Shown piece by piece: positions 1 through 6,246 of a stretch of DNA of 16,008 bases. Below the pieces are notes generated by a model. It made no database searches. It saw nothing but the letters and a program-made list of their open reading frames with translations, and was not told the DNA's origin. The position numbers and the translations under genes are program-made. The number at the start of each line of letters is the position of its first letter. Within the stretch, counting starts at the first letter, position 1. Source of the DNA: Spirochaetae bacterium HGW-Spirochaetae-9 (GTDB lineage Bacteria; Spirochaetota; Spirochaetia; Treponematales; Rectinemataceae); the NCBI GenBank assembly GCA_002839205.1, contig PGXP01000004.1, positions 1 through 16,008 on the forward strand, in the 5' to 3' direction.

Positions 1-184
1 CTGGTGCGGGAATCTCCATCTCGCGGAAAAAAATTTCTGACATATTATCATCATAATGTTGACCGGTGTGCACCAGGTATTCGCTTAAGCCCAAGCAAGT
101 ACCGTGGTTTTTAATGTATCTGCTGAAGACGGCGGCTTTCACGAATTGAGGTCGGGCGCCGACAACTGAAAGTATCTCTTTCAT
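1..184 (-). CDS. UDP-N-acetylglucosamine 2-epimerase (WbpI/WecB-like), N-terminal part only
   Basis: Only the first 61 codons lie in the window; the gene runs off the left edge. The translation starts [18 protein letters not shown] and contains [16 protein letters not shown] (residues 38-53), the hallmark N-terminal segments of non-hydrolysing UDP-GlcNAc 2-epimerases (GT-B fold, cytoplasmic). The start ATG overlaps the stop of the preceding dehydrogenase gene as ATGA, so the two are translationally coupled. Family members either convert UDP-GlcNAc to UDP-ManNAc (WecB) or epimerise UDP-2,3-diacetamido-glucuronic acid at C2 (WbpI). The WbpB-like neighbour favours the WbpI role, but this fragment cannot decide it. 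It is a different gene from wbjD, whose N-terminus reads GTRPEIIRL instead of GARPQFVKA. Confidence 0.88.
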   Translation of the reverse strand, partial: MKEILSVVGARPQFVKAAVFSRYIKNHGTCLGLSEYLVHTGQHYDDNMSEIFFREMEIPAP

Positions 185-1275
185 GAGAAATATCCACGCA
201 TCTCTTCGGTGGAGAAGTCACAAGGTATATCGACAGGTTTTCCAGTTTTTTGCGACTTGTAGATCGCCAATATGATCTCAAGAGCTTTTTTCCCTCTCTC
301 GCCGGATACGAGGAGTTCTTTTCCGTTCTCGATCGAATCCAGCACGTTCGCATAAAGCTGAACATGGCCAAAGCCATACACCGACGGGGGATCTTTCTCG
401 TTCGGGTTCAGGACCGTTTCCTCCGTATCTCCCATTTGCTCCGCATCCGCGAAACGCCATGTTTCTATCTTGTTAGTCGCCACTCCCCCGATGACGACCG
501 TGCCCGCGGTGCCAAACAGGGAGAGCGTCTCGTTAAGATTGCCCGGGTATACATCTGCCGTTCCTTCGATAATCCCAACCGCTCCCGAGGCGAACTCCAC
601 GATCGCCGCCCCAAAATCCTCGGCCTCGATCGGCCTGAGATACCGCCGCGTCGCGGCCTGCACCCGCACGGCATCCTCGCCCATCATCCACTGCAACAGA
701 TCGATTCCGTGTGTACACTGATTCATCAGCGTACCGCCATCGAGTGCCCAGGTGCCTCGCCAGGGGGCTTGCGCGTAATAATTCTCGTTGCGGTTCCACC
801 TGACCTGGATCATGCCGTGCAGCATCCTGCCGAAGCGCCCCGCTTCCAGTGCTTGCCGTGCCCTTTGTACCGGGGCATTGAATCGATTCTGAAAGCATAA
901 GGCAAGTTTTCGATCTGCTTTCTTTGCCGCGGCGATCATTGCATCGGCATCGGCGGCGGACAATGCCAGGGGCTTTTCGCAGATAACATGTGTACCAGCC
1001 TTGAGACAGCCGATCGCGATACGTGTGTGGTAGCCCGATTCGGTGGCGATAGCGACAATATTGGGATGGATTTCCTCTAGCATTTGCTTATAATCGGCGT
1101 AAACGGTCACGTTTGCACCAGGGAAAAAATTTTTATACTCAGTAGCTCTGGTTCTAGCTCGCTCGATTACTGGATCGCAACATGCTACAAGCATTATTCT
1201 GTCGCTGTTTTTTATTGCCGCCTCGATATGTTTATAACTGATTCTACCGCAACCTATAAGTACTAATGTATTCAT
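181..1275 (-). CDS. Gfo/Idh/MocA family NAD(P)-dependent dehydrogenase, WbpB/WlbA-like
   Basis: A 364-residue cytoplasmic oxidoreductase. The N-terminal Rossmann fold shows GCGRIS (residues 8-13); CEKPLAL (99-105) carries the conserved Lys101. The C-terminal alpha/beta domain has RWNRNENYY (159-167), [12 protein letters not shown] (172-183) and [11 protein letters not shown] (186-196), with the usual catalytic His189. This block is typical of WbpB/WlbA enzymes, which oxidise C3 of UDP-N-acetylglucosaminuronic acid before transamination. The start ATG has AAAGGA about six bases upstream. The gene follows wbjD after a 216-base gap with a probable terminator, so it may have its own promoter. It overlaps the next epimerase gene by four bases. 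The matching 6-dehydrogenase, aminotransferase and acetyltransferase are not in the window. The family is certain; the exact substrate is inferred. Confidence 0.85.
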   Translation of the reverse strand: MNTLVLIGCGRISYKHIEAAIKNSDRIMLVACCDPVIERARTRATEYKNFFPGANVTVYADYKQMLEEIHPNIVAIATESGYHTRIAIGCLKAGTHVICEKPLALSAADADAMIAAAKKADRKLALCFQNRFNAPVQRARQALEAGRFGRMLHGMIQVRWNRNENYYAQAPWRGTWALDGGTLMNQCTHGIDLLQWMMGEDAVRVQAATRRYLRPIEAEDFGAAIVEFASGAVGIIEGTADVYPGNLNETLSLFGTAGTVVIGGVATNKIETWRFADAEQMGDTEETVLNPNEKDPPSVYGFGHVQLYANVLDSIENGKELLVSGERGKKALEIILAIYKSQKTGKPVDIPCDFSTEEMRGYFS

Positions 1276-1332
1276 ATCTATCCTTTCTGTTTTCGATATA
1301 ATAATTTTGTTTTGTACTTATTTTCAGAAATC

Positions 1333-1364
1333 AAAAAAACCAGCAACCTCGGCGCAAGTTGCCG
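1333..1364 (-). terminator. Probable Rho-independent terminator after wbjD
   Basis: Read on the minus strand, CGGCAAC (1364-1358) can pair with GTTGCTG (1347-1341) as a seven-pair stem with one G-U pair and a ten-base loop. It is followed by G and seven T (1340-1333). It lies about 130 bases after the wbjD stop and before the dehydrogenase gene, so it could separate the two transcription units. The stem is of modest strength. Confidence 0.5.
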
Positions 1365-1457
1365 AAGTATGAATATCGTTCATTCCATTTTTACTTCGCA
1401 GAGAACTTTTTAATATAGATGTAGTATTTAAATTCGTCAATTTCCTATTTATCAAGA

Positions 1458-1471
1458 CGCAGCAAGCTGCG
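1458..1471. repeat. Short perfect hairpin CGCAGC-AA-GCTGCG
   Basis: A perfect 14-base inverted repeat 21 bases past the wbjD stop codon, flanked on one side by GGGG (1471-1474). It could slow or end transcription, but no T-run follows it on the minus strand. It could also be the remnant of a dispersed intergenic hairpin element. The remainder of the 216-base gap is AT-rich with no recognisable gene. Confidence 0.35.
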
Positions 1472-1491
1472 GGGAATTCGACCCGTAGAGA

Positions 1492-2619
1492 TTAAATTTT
1501 TCTCCAAGTTTCCCTATTGATAATCATAGTGAAACTCTGGATGATTTTAATCACTTTGATAGAAACTTTTTGATCAAAATAATCTGGTACCATGGTTAAT
1601 ATATTCTTGCAATCCCACATTGCCCGGCACAACTCGACAGCTTGCAAGATTTCCCGCTCGGTAATTCCTCCGATTACAATTGTCCCCTTATCAAGTACCT
1701 CTGGCCTTTCAGTCGATGTACGAATAAGAACAGCAGGAAAACCAAGCATTGCTGATTCTTCCGAAAGGGTACCCGAATCTGAAAGTACACAGAAAGCATC
1801 TTTTTGTAGCTTGTTGTAGTCGAAAAAACCGAAAGGTTTAAGTTGTCTGACCAGCGGATGGAATTTGAATCCTCTTTCCTCAATGCGTTTCCAGGAACGA
1901 GGATGCGTCGAATAGACCACAGGGAGGCCGTAGGTTTCCGCAACTTTGTTAATCGCATTCATCAGTGAAAGGAAGTGTTCCTCATTTTCAATATTCTCTT
2001 CACGATGTGCCGAGACCACTATGTATTTCCCAAGCTCCAGCGCAAGATCCTGGAGCACCTTAGATGCTTCGATCTTTTCCTTGTTCTTCGCAAGCACTTC
2101 GGCCATCGGCGAGCCTGTAACGAAAACGTGCTCCTTGCGGAAGCCTTCTGAGAGAAGATACCTACGCGAATGTTCGGTGTAAGGCAGGTTGATGTCGCTG
2201 ATATGGTCCACGATTTTTCTGTTGATTTCCTCGGGCACGTTCTGGTCGAAACAGCGATTCCCCGCTTCCATGTGGAAGATTGGAATCTTCAAACGTTTCG
2301 CCGATATGGCGCACAACGCGCTATTCGTGTCCCCGAGGATGAGGAGAGCACCAGGAGCTTCAGATTTGAGAACTTCATACGACTTTGTTATGATGTTACC
2401 CATTGTCTCACCAAGATGGGCGCCAACGGCGTTGAGATAATGGTCCGGAGCTCGCAGTCCAAGTTCTTCGAAAAATACTTGGTTCAACGTATAGTCATAG
2501 TTCTGCCCGGTGTGTACGAGTATATGGTTGAAGTAGCGGTCGCATGCCTTTATGCACTCGGAAAGGCGGATGATCTCGGGACGGGTACCGAGGATGGTCA
2601 TTACTTTGAGCTTTTCCAC
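1492..2619 (-). CDS. wbjD: UDP-2-acetamido-2,6-dideoxy-beta-L-talose 2-epimerase (UDP-L-FucNAc synthesis)
   Basis: Last enzyme of UDP-N-acetyl-L-fucosamine synthesis: C2 epimerisation of UDP-L-PneNAc to UDP-L-FucNAc (WbjD, FnlC or CapG). The chosen start is GTG at 2619, four bases after the wbjC stop codon (stop ends at 2621, one base lies between). GAGG six bases upstream is a good ribosome site. The longer reading back to 2796 is only overlap with wbjC. The resulting 375 residues fit the usual length of about 376. Motifs: GTRPEIIRL (11-19), HTGQNYD (36-42), LGDTNS (95-100), HMEAGNRCFD (116-125), VPEEINRK (128-135), SAHREEN (203-209), LSDSGTLSEES (279-289) and TSTERPE (301-307). These give the Asp, Glu and His residues of the non-hydrolysing 2-epimerase family. 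No damage seen. Codons are less G+C-rich than in the right half of the window. Confidence 0.93.
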   Translation of the reverse strand: MEKLKVMTILGTRPEIIRLSECIKACDRYFNHILVHTGQNYDYTLNQVFFEELGLRAPDHYLNAVGAHLGETMGNIITKSYEVLKSEAPGALLILGDTNSALCAISAKRLKIPIFHMEAGNRCFDQNVPEEINRKIVDHISDINLPYTEHSRRYLLSEGFRKEHVFVTGSPMAEVLAKNKEKIEASKVLQDLALELGKYIVVSAHREENIENEEHFLSLMNAINKVAETYGLPVVYSTHPRSWKRIEERGFKFHPLVRQLKPFGFFDYNKLQKDAFCVLSDSGTLSEESAMLGFPAVLIRTSTERPEVLDKGTIVIGGITEREILQAVELCRAMWDCKNILTMVPDYFDQKVSIKVIKIIQSFTMIINRETWRKI

Positions 2620-2620
2620 T

Positions 2621-3736
2621 CTAGACCTCGAGGTAGTAGGTGTCGGGAGCGGCAGGATTGAATACCTCGTCCGCCCAGAAAATGGTGATGAGTTCGGTTT
2701 CGCCAATATTCCTGATGGAATGGGTGTAGCCGACAGGGATGTCGACAACCCGCAGTTCCTCGCCCGATACGGGATATTCAAGTATCCTGCCGTCATCGAT
2801 CTTCCTGAAGCGTATCATTGCCTGCCCCGCTATCACCAGGAATTTCTCGACCTTGGTGTGATGCCAGTGGTTCCCCCGTGTGATGCCGGGTTTTGTCCTG
2901 GATACGAATACCTGTCCGAAGGAGCGCGACTTGATGAATTCCGCCAGCCAGCCCCTGTCGTCCTTTTTCATTTCGAGCGGATAGCCGAATTCTTCCACCG
3001 GCAGGTAGGAAAGCCAGGTGGCATAGAGAGCGCGAGTAAAGACATCGTCCAGCGGGGGCATGACGAGGGACTTTCGACTTTCGGCGAAGGATTCGAGCAT
3101 CGCCGCTATCTGCGCAAGGGTTTTCTTGTAGGTGCGGCGCACACGGCAGAATCCATCCTCATCTGCATACACGGTCCCATCGAGCGCGGCGATAAAAGCC
3201 TCGGCGACATCATCGATGTAGACCAGATGAAGTTCCGCCTCGGGATCGTTGATCTGGATGGGGAGTCCGTGGGTCGTGTTGTGGCACCAGGTCGCGATAA
3301 CCGAGTTATAGTTGGGCCTGCACCATTTGCCGAACACGTTCGGGAGCCTGAAGACGAAGACCGGAGCGCCTGTGGCACAGGCATAGTTGCGAATCGCTTC
3401 CTCGGCGCCCAGCTTGCTCTTTCCGTACGGATTGTCGAGGGCTGCCTGGATGGACGAGGAGATCAGGATCGGTACTTTGGTCTCGAGTGATGAAAGAAGA
3501 TCGACGAGTTCCTCGGTCAGTCCCTTATTACCGCTCTCGAATTCAGAGATGTCTTTAGGTCGATTGACGCCAGCACAATGGATGACGAAGTCTGCCTCTC
3601 CGGCGGCCTTAGCCAGCTCTTCTTTCGTGTTTTCAACATCAATACAAATTAACCGGACATCATCTCGCCGTTCCAAACGAGCACGAAGATTCCGTCCAAT
3701 AAAACCATTTGAACCCGTTAAAAGAACTGTTCTCAT
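2621..3736 (-). CDS. wbjC: Bifunctional UDP-sugar C3-epimerase/C4-reductase (SDR plus cupin domain)
   Basis: Second step of UDP-L-FucNAc synthesis (WbjC, FnlB or CapF): epimerises C3 and reduces the 4-keto group to give UDP-2-acetamido-2,6-dideoxy-L-talose. The 371 residues match the family length. The N-terminal SDR domain shows the nucleotide-binding pattern G8-x-x-G11-x-x-G14 and YGKSK (104-108). The C-terminal cupin domain (from about residue 250) holds GNHWHHTKVEKF (288-299) and GYTHSIRN (336-343), the histidine-rich metal site that carries the epimerase activity in CapF. The start ATG overlaps the wbjB stop by one base (TAATG). The order wbjB-wbjC-wbjD is that of known L-FucNAc loci such as Pseudomonas aeruginosa O11 and Staphylococcus aureus type 5/8 capsule. 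The gene appears intact. Confidence 0.94.
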   Translation of the reverse strand: MRTVLLTGSNGFIGRNLRARLERRDDVRLICIDVENTKEELAKAAGEADFVIHCAGVNRPKDISEFESGNKGLTEELVDLLSSLETKVPILISSSIQAALDNPYGKSKLGAEEAIRNYACATGAPVFVFRLPNVFGKWCRPNYNSVIATWCHNTTHGLPIQINDPEAELHLVYIDDVAEAFIAALDGTVYADEDGFCRVRRTYKKTLAQIAAMLESFAESRKSLVMPPLDDVFTRALYATWLSYLPVEEFGYPLEMKKDDRGWLAEFIKSRSFGQVFVSRTKPGITRGNHWHHTKVEKFLVIAGQAMIRFRKIDDGRILEYPVSGEELRVVDIPVGYTHSIRNIGETELITIFWADEVFNPAAPDTYYLEV

Positions 3737-4758
3737 TATACCAATCCCAGGGAAGCAAGCTCTTCTTTTATGAAGTCGAGCTTGAGAAGAAGCTCCTTGA
3801 CTCCATTCACATCGAGTCTCTTCGTATTCTCGGAGGTATATTCCCAGCCTCGGGAAATCTGTTCTTCGCCATTTACGAAATATTTATCGTAGTTGAGGTC
3901 GCGAGTATCGGCGGGAATGCGGTAGTAGCCGCCCAGGTCTTCAGCCTTGACCATTTCCTCGCGCGTGAGAAGGGTTTCATGCAGCTTCTCGCCATGTCTC
4001 GTACCTATCACTTTAATCTCATTCGGCGCCTTGAAAAGGTCTTTTACCGCCTGTGCAAGATCCGCAATCGTTGAGGCAGGGGCTTTCTGTACAAAAATAT
4101 CGCCAGGAACAGCATTATTAAAAGCGAATACGACAAGTTCGACGGCATCTTCGAGCGACATGAGGTAGCGCGTCATGTTCGGATCGGTAATCGTAAGGGG
4201 CTGGCCGCTCTTGATCTGCTGGACGAAAAGAGGAATGACTGAGCCGCGCGAAGCCATTACGTTGCCATAGCGGGTTCCGCAGATGGTGGTTTTATCCGCC
4301 GTCACCGTTCTCGATTTGGCCACCATTATCTTTTCCATCATTGCCTTGGAAATACCCATCGCGTTGATCGGGTAGACTGCTTTATCCGTCGAGAGGCAGA
4401 TAGCTTTCTTGACCCCATACTGCACGGCGGCGGTAAGGGTATTATCTGTACCTATCACATTGGTTCTGACGGCTTCCATGGGGAAAAACTCGCAGGACGG
4501 TACTTGCTTCAAGGCTGCGGCGGAAAATACATAATCGACGCCGTGCATAGCGCCAGCGATGCTGTTATAGTCGCGAACATCACCGATGTAGAACTTGATC
4601 TTCTCGTCTTTGTATTGCTTGCGCATGTCGTCCTGCTTCTTTTCGTCGCGGGAGAATATGCGGATTTCCTTGATGTTGGTCGTCAAAAAACGTTTGAGTA
4701 CGGCATTGCCGAAGGAACCGGTACCGCCAGTGATCAAGAGAGTTTTTCCTGAGAACAT
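3736..4758 (-). CDS. wbjB: UDP-GlcNAc 4,6-dehydratase/5-epimerase (UDP-L-FucNAc synthesis)
   Basis: First enzyme of the L-FucNAc pathway (WbjB, FnlA or CapE): converts UDP-GlcNAc to the 2-acetamido-2,6-dideoxy-L-arabino-4-hexulose, with inversion at C5. The start is taken as ATG 4758, giving 340 residues with the expected N-terminus MFSGKTLLITGGTGSFG. AGGAG lies ten bases upstream. A longer reading begins at TTG 4791 and adds 11 residues unlike the family. Motifs: GGTGSFG (11-17), SRDEKKQDDMRKQY (36-49), AAALKQVPSCE (80-90), LSTDKAVYPINAMG (122-135, with the Asp-Lys pair), ISKAMMEK (136-143) and GTRYGNVMASRGSV (161-174). This is the soluble short form without N-terminal membrane helices, like FlaA1. 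It heads the minus-strand wbj operon and is divergent from the AbiE module. Confidence 0.94.
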   Translation of the reverse strand: MFSGKTLLITGGTGSFGNAVLKRFLTTNIKEIRIFSRDEKKQDDMRKQYKDEKIKFYIGDVRDYNSIAGAMHGVDYVFSAAALKQVPSCEFFPMEAVRTNVIGTDNTLTAAVQYGVKKAICLSTDKAVYPINAMGISKAMMEKIMVAKSRTVTADKTTICGTRYGNVMASRGSVIPLFVQQIKSGQPLTITDPNMTRYLMSLEDAVELVVFAFNNAVPGDIFVQKAPASTIADLAQAVKDLFKAPNEIKVIGTRHGEKLHETLLTREEMVKAEDLGGYYRIPADTRDLNYDKYFVNGEEQISRGWEYTSENTKRLDVNGVKELLLKLDFIKEELASLGLV

Positions 4759-4863
4759 AGTACATAGACTCCTGGTTTTGATTGGATTCAACTAAGAGAA
4801 AATGGTTTCAATGAATAAGATTTTGTAGAAAAATACACCGATATATTCCACACAGCTTCGCCC

Positions 4864-4882
4864 TCCAGCCGATGTGGCTGGA
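4864..4882. repeat. Stem-loop, 7-bp stem (TCCAGCC / GGCTGGA)
   Basis: Perfect seven-base arms with the five-base loop GATGT. A second five-base stem (TCCTC at 4883-4887 with GAGGA at 4895-4899) follows at once. On the minus strand this would lie in the 5' leader of a wbjB transcript, about 106-141 bases before the start codon. No T-run follows on either strand, so a terminator is unlikely. Confidence 0.45.
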
Positions 4883-4923
4883 TCCTCCAAAACAGAGGAA
4901 TTGTCACCGCTGCGCATCGATCG

Positions 4924-4998
4924 CTGCCGAAACACGCTGATCGCTCGCTCTACGGTTCAATGTTCAGTCATTGAACATTCTATGAACAGTATCGGCAG
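4924..4998. repeat. 75-base segment bounded by inverted repeats CTGCCGAAAC / GTATCGGCAG
   Basis: The outer arms match over ten bases with one mismatch (seven perfect at the ends). The segment encloses the TGAACA palindrome at 4959-4979. It could fold into one long cruciform or RNA stem, or be a small mobile-element relic. No target-site duplication was recognised. Confidence 0.4.
4959..4979. promoter_or_regulatory. Operator-like palindrome AATGTTCA-N5-TGAACATT
   Basis: Perfect eight-base arms around the spacer GTCAT. The arm core TGAACA recurs alone at 4983-4988 and at 5100-5105, the last inside the spacer of the AbiEi promoter. AbiEi-type antitoxins are known to repress their own operons by binding inverted repeats upstream, so this is a reasonable candidate operator. 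Binding is inferred. Confidence 0.45.
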
Positions 4999-5013
4999 GA
5001 TGCAAGGGCTGGC

Positions 5014-5029
5014 ACAAAAATATTTTTGT
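5014..5029. promoter_or_regulatory. Perfect 16-base palindrome ACAAAAATATTTTTGT
   Basis: The sequence equals its own reverse complement over 16 bases and is far more AT-rich than the flanking coding DNA. Such sites can bind dimeric regulators or a nucleoid protein. It lies 60 bases before the -35 box of the AbiEi promoter. The protein that binds it, if any, is unknown. Confidence 0.35.
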
Positions 5030-5089
5030 TTCAGGTACTAGGTTTTAATATAGCGGAAAAGCTGGAATTTTAAAAATCTTCTCAAAACA

Positions 5090-5117
5090 TTTACATTACT
5101 GAACAATAGTGTATAGT
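5090..5117 (+). promoter_or_regulatory. Promoter of the AbiE-like module (TTTACA-16-TATAGT)
   Basis: The -35 hexamer TTTACA (5090-5095) and the -10 hexamer TATAGT (5112-5117) each differ from the sigma-70 consensus at one position and are 16 bases apart. Transcription would begin near 5123-5126, at or beside the ATG at 5125. There is also no Shine-Dalgarno sequence before that ATG, so the message may be leaderless. A TGAACA half-site (5100-5105) sits in the spacer, where a repressor would block polymerase. Confidence 0.6.
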
Positions 5118-5124
5118 AAAGCCG

Positions 5125-5760
5125 ATGAAATTCAACGAAATAGTGCAAACCTTCGGGGATAGAGCCTGGTTTGACTTCGAGATGGTCCACCTTATATCGG
5201 GCGAAGCCTCGGCCTGCGTGCATACGGAGCTGTACCGATGGCGGGAATCGGGCAAACTGATCGAGTTGCGCCGAGGCCTGTTCGCCCTGGCCGAGCCTTG
5301 GAGACATTCGCTCATCGATGGGGCCTGCCTTGCCGAAGCTTTGTATCCCCCTTCCTATCTTTCGGGATCCTGGGCCCTGCGGCGCTATGGACTGCTTCCT
5401 GTTGACGCCTCGGCTGACGCCGAAAGCGAGGGCCGGGCCTTCGACTCCGTGACGGCGCGCCCCGCCAAGACCTTCAAAAACACCTTTGGCTGCTATACCT
5501 ACACCACCTTCCCCCGCGATCTCCTTTTCGGCACGAGAACCGAGCTGATTGGCGGGAAGAGGGTGCGGATGGCCCTTCTCGAGAAAGCGCTTCTGGACTA
5601 CTGGTTCATAGAGGGTGGGGAATGGGACAAAGGTAGGATCGAGAACGCGGGTTTGAGTCGCGGGGCGCTGGATTCAGAGAGGCTGGAGGCATTCACGGTG
5701 CGCGCAGGCCGGCCACGGCTCGCGCGCACCACCGAGGCCTTCCTGAGGGCAGCCCTATGA
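5125..5760 (+). CDS. AbiEi-like transcriptional regulator / type IV antitoxin
   Basis: A 211-residue protein with the layout of AbiEi antitoxins. A winged-helix DNA-binding segment covers about residues 15-57, ending RRGLFALA (49-56) in the recognition-wing position. The AbiEi core follows with YPPSYLSGSWALRRYGLLP (74-92) and the conserved LLEKALLDYW (151-160). AbiEi proteins repress their own operon and counter the AbiEii nucleotidyltransferase. The start ATG follows a strong promoter so closely that the transcript may be leaderless; the annotated start has no clear ribosome site. The stop overlaps the next gene start as ATGATG, so the pair is coupled. The frame is complete and undamaged. 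It could act only as a regulator if the toxin is dead. The family assignment rests on motifs read by eye. Confidence 0.8.
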   Translation: MKFNEIVQTFGDRAWFDFEMVHLISGEASACVHTELYRWRESGKLIELRRGLFALAEPWRHSLIDGACLAEALYPPSYLSGSWALRRYGLLPVDASADAESEGRAFDSVTARPAKTFKNTFGCYTYTTFPRDLLFGTRTELIGGKRVRMALLEKALLDYWFIEGGEWDKGRIENAGLSRGALDSERLEAFTVRAGRPRLARTTEAFLRAAL

Positions 5761-6221
5761 TGCTGGAAGAAATCCTCGAAATAGCTGACCAGGCCGAAAC
5801 GCCAGAAGCAAAGCTCTGCGCGATACGAGCATGCATCCAGGCCGCGGCGCTTCGCTCGCTGCACGAACTGGGAGCCTTCGAAAAACTCTGCATGACCGGA
5901 GAGAGCGCCCGCCATTTCGCCTCTGGGGCGCCTGAGTATATGACCGATCTCGAGTTCGGGCTGGTGGATAAAAAGGGTTACAAACCCGAACAATGGCTTT
6001 TCGCGGTCAAGCGCCGGCTACATTTCATGGGACTGGACGCCCGCATCGCCTTCGCGCGAAAAGCATCCATCCACGCGGGCTGGGTGAAGGTGACGGGCCT
6101 CCTCGCCGAGGATGTCGGCTTCAGGATCGCCATCGATATCGCGCCGATCGAGCCTGTGATGTGTAAAGTTAAACTGGTGGACATGGCGGGGGAGTGTTTT
6201 GGTATTCGGTATATGAGTTAA
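5757..6221 (+). pseudogene. AbiEii-like nucleotidyltransferase, C-terminally truncated (probable toxin remnant)
   Basis: A 154-residue frame overlapping the AbiEi-like gene by four bases. It resembles the N-terminal half of the AbiEii/AbiGii nucleotidyltransferases. FEKLCMTGESARHFASG (41-57) sits where the family has its GG/GS motif, YMTDLEFGL (61-69) where it has SxDLDF, and FRIAIDIAPIE (122-132) carries a candidate third acidic residue, Asp127. The usual second glycine is Glu49, and the second Asp of the DxD pair is Glu66. Family members are usually about 250-300 residues and continue into a segment with a conserved Lys after this point. Here TAA comes first, and the opposite-strand Wzi-like gene ends 20 bases later, so no remaining part can follow. 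A short but working variant cannot be excluded. Confidence 0.6.
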
Positions 6222-6246
6222 ATAATGGAATCTGTCCCCAATTATT
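6221..6246. repeat. Small inverted repeat at the AbiEii/Wzi-like junction (AATAAT-N14-ATTATT)
   Basis: Six-base arms flank GGAATCTGTCCCCA (6227-6240). The arms overlap the last base of the AbiEii-like stop codon and the stop codon of the opposite Wzi-like gene. It is too weak for a terminator. Its position exactly at the truncation suggests a recombination scar or element end. Confidence 0.35.

Larger units (their letters stand above)
4759..5124. promoter_or_regulatory. 366-base divergent intergenic region between wbjB and the AbiE-like module
   Basis: No gene is visible here. The region separates the minus-strand wbjB start from the plus-strand AbiEi start and so must hold both promoters. 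It contains two small hairpins (4864-4882 and 4883-4899), a 10-base imperfect inverted repeat pair (4924-4933 and 4989-4998), a palindrome with TGAACA arms (4959-4979), a 16-base AT-rich palindrome (5014-5029) and a good promoter at 5090-5117. The half-site TGAACA or its complement occurs at 4961-4966, 4972-4977, 4983-4988 and 5100-5105. I did not find a convincing wbjB promoter. Confidence 0.55.

Noticed and set aside
2620..2796. N-terminal extension of wbjD upstream of 2619
   Set aside because: It overlaps the 3' end of wbjC and its residues do not resemble the family. GTG 2619 with GAGG upstream gives the normal N-terminus and length.
2552..3490. 312-codon plus-strand frame opposite wbjC
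   Set aside because: A mirror of a well-supported SDR/cupin gene; no independent motif or ribosome site.
4759..4791. Longer wbjB start at TTG 4791
   Set aside because: It passes through the AGGAG ribosome site and adds 11 residues absent from the family.
5038..5315. Two short minus-strand frames overlapping the AbiEi-like start
   Set aside because: No ribosome sites or family features; they overlap the promoter and the confirmed plus-strand gene.
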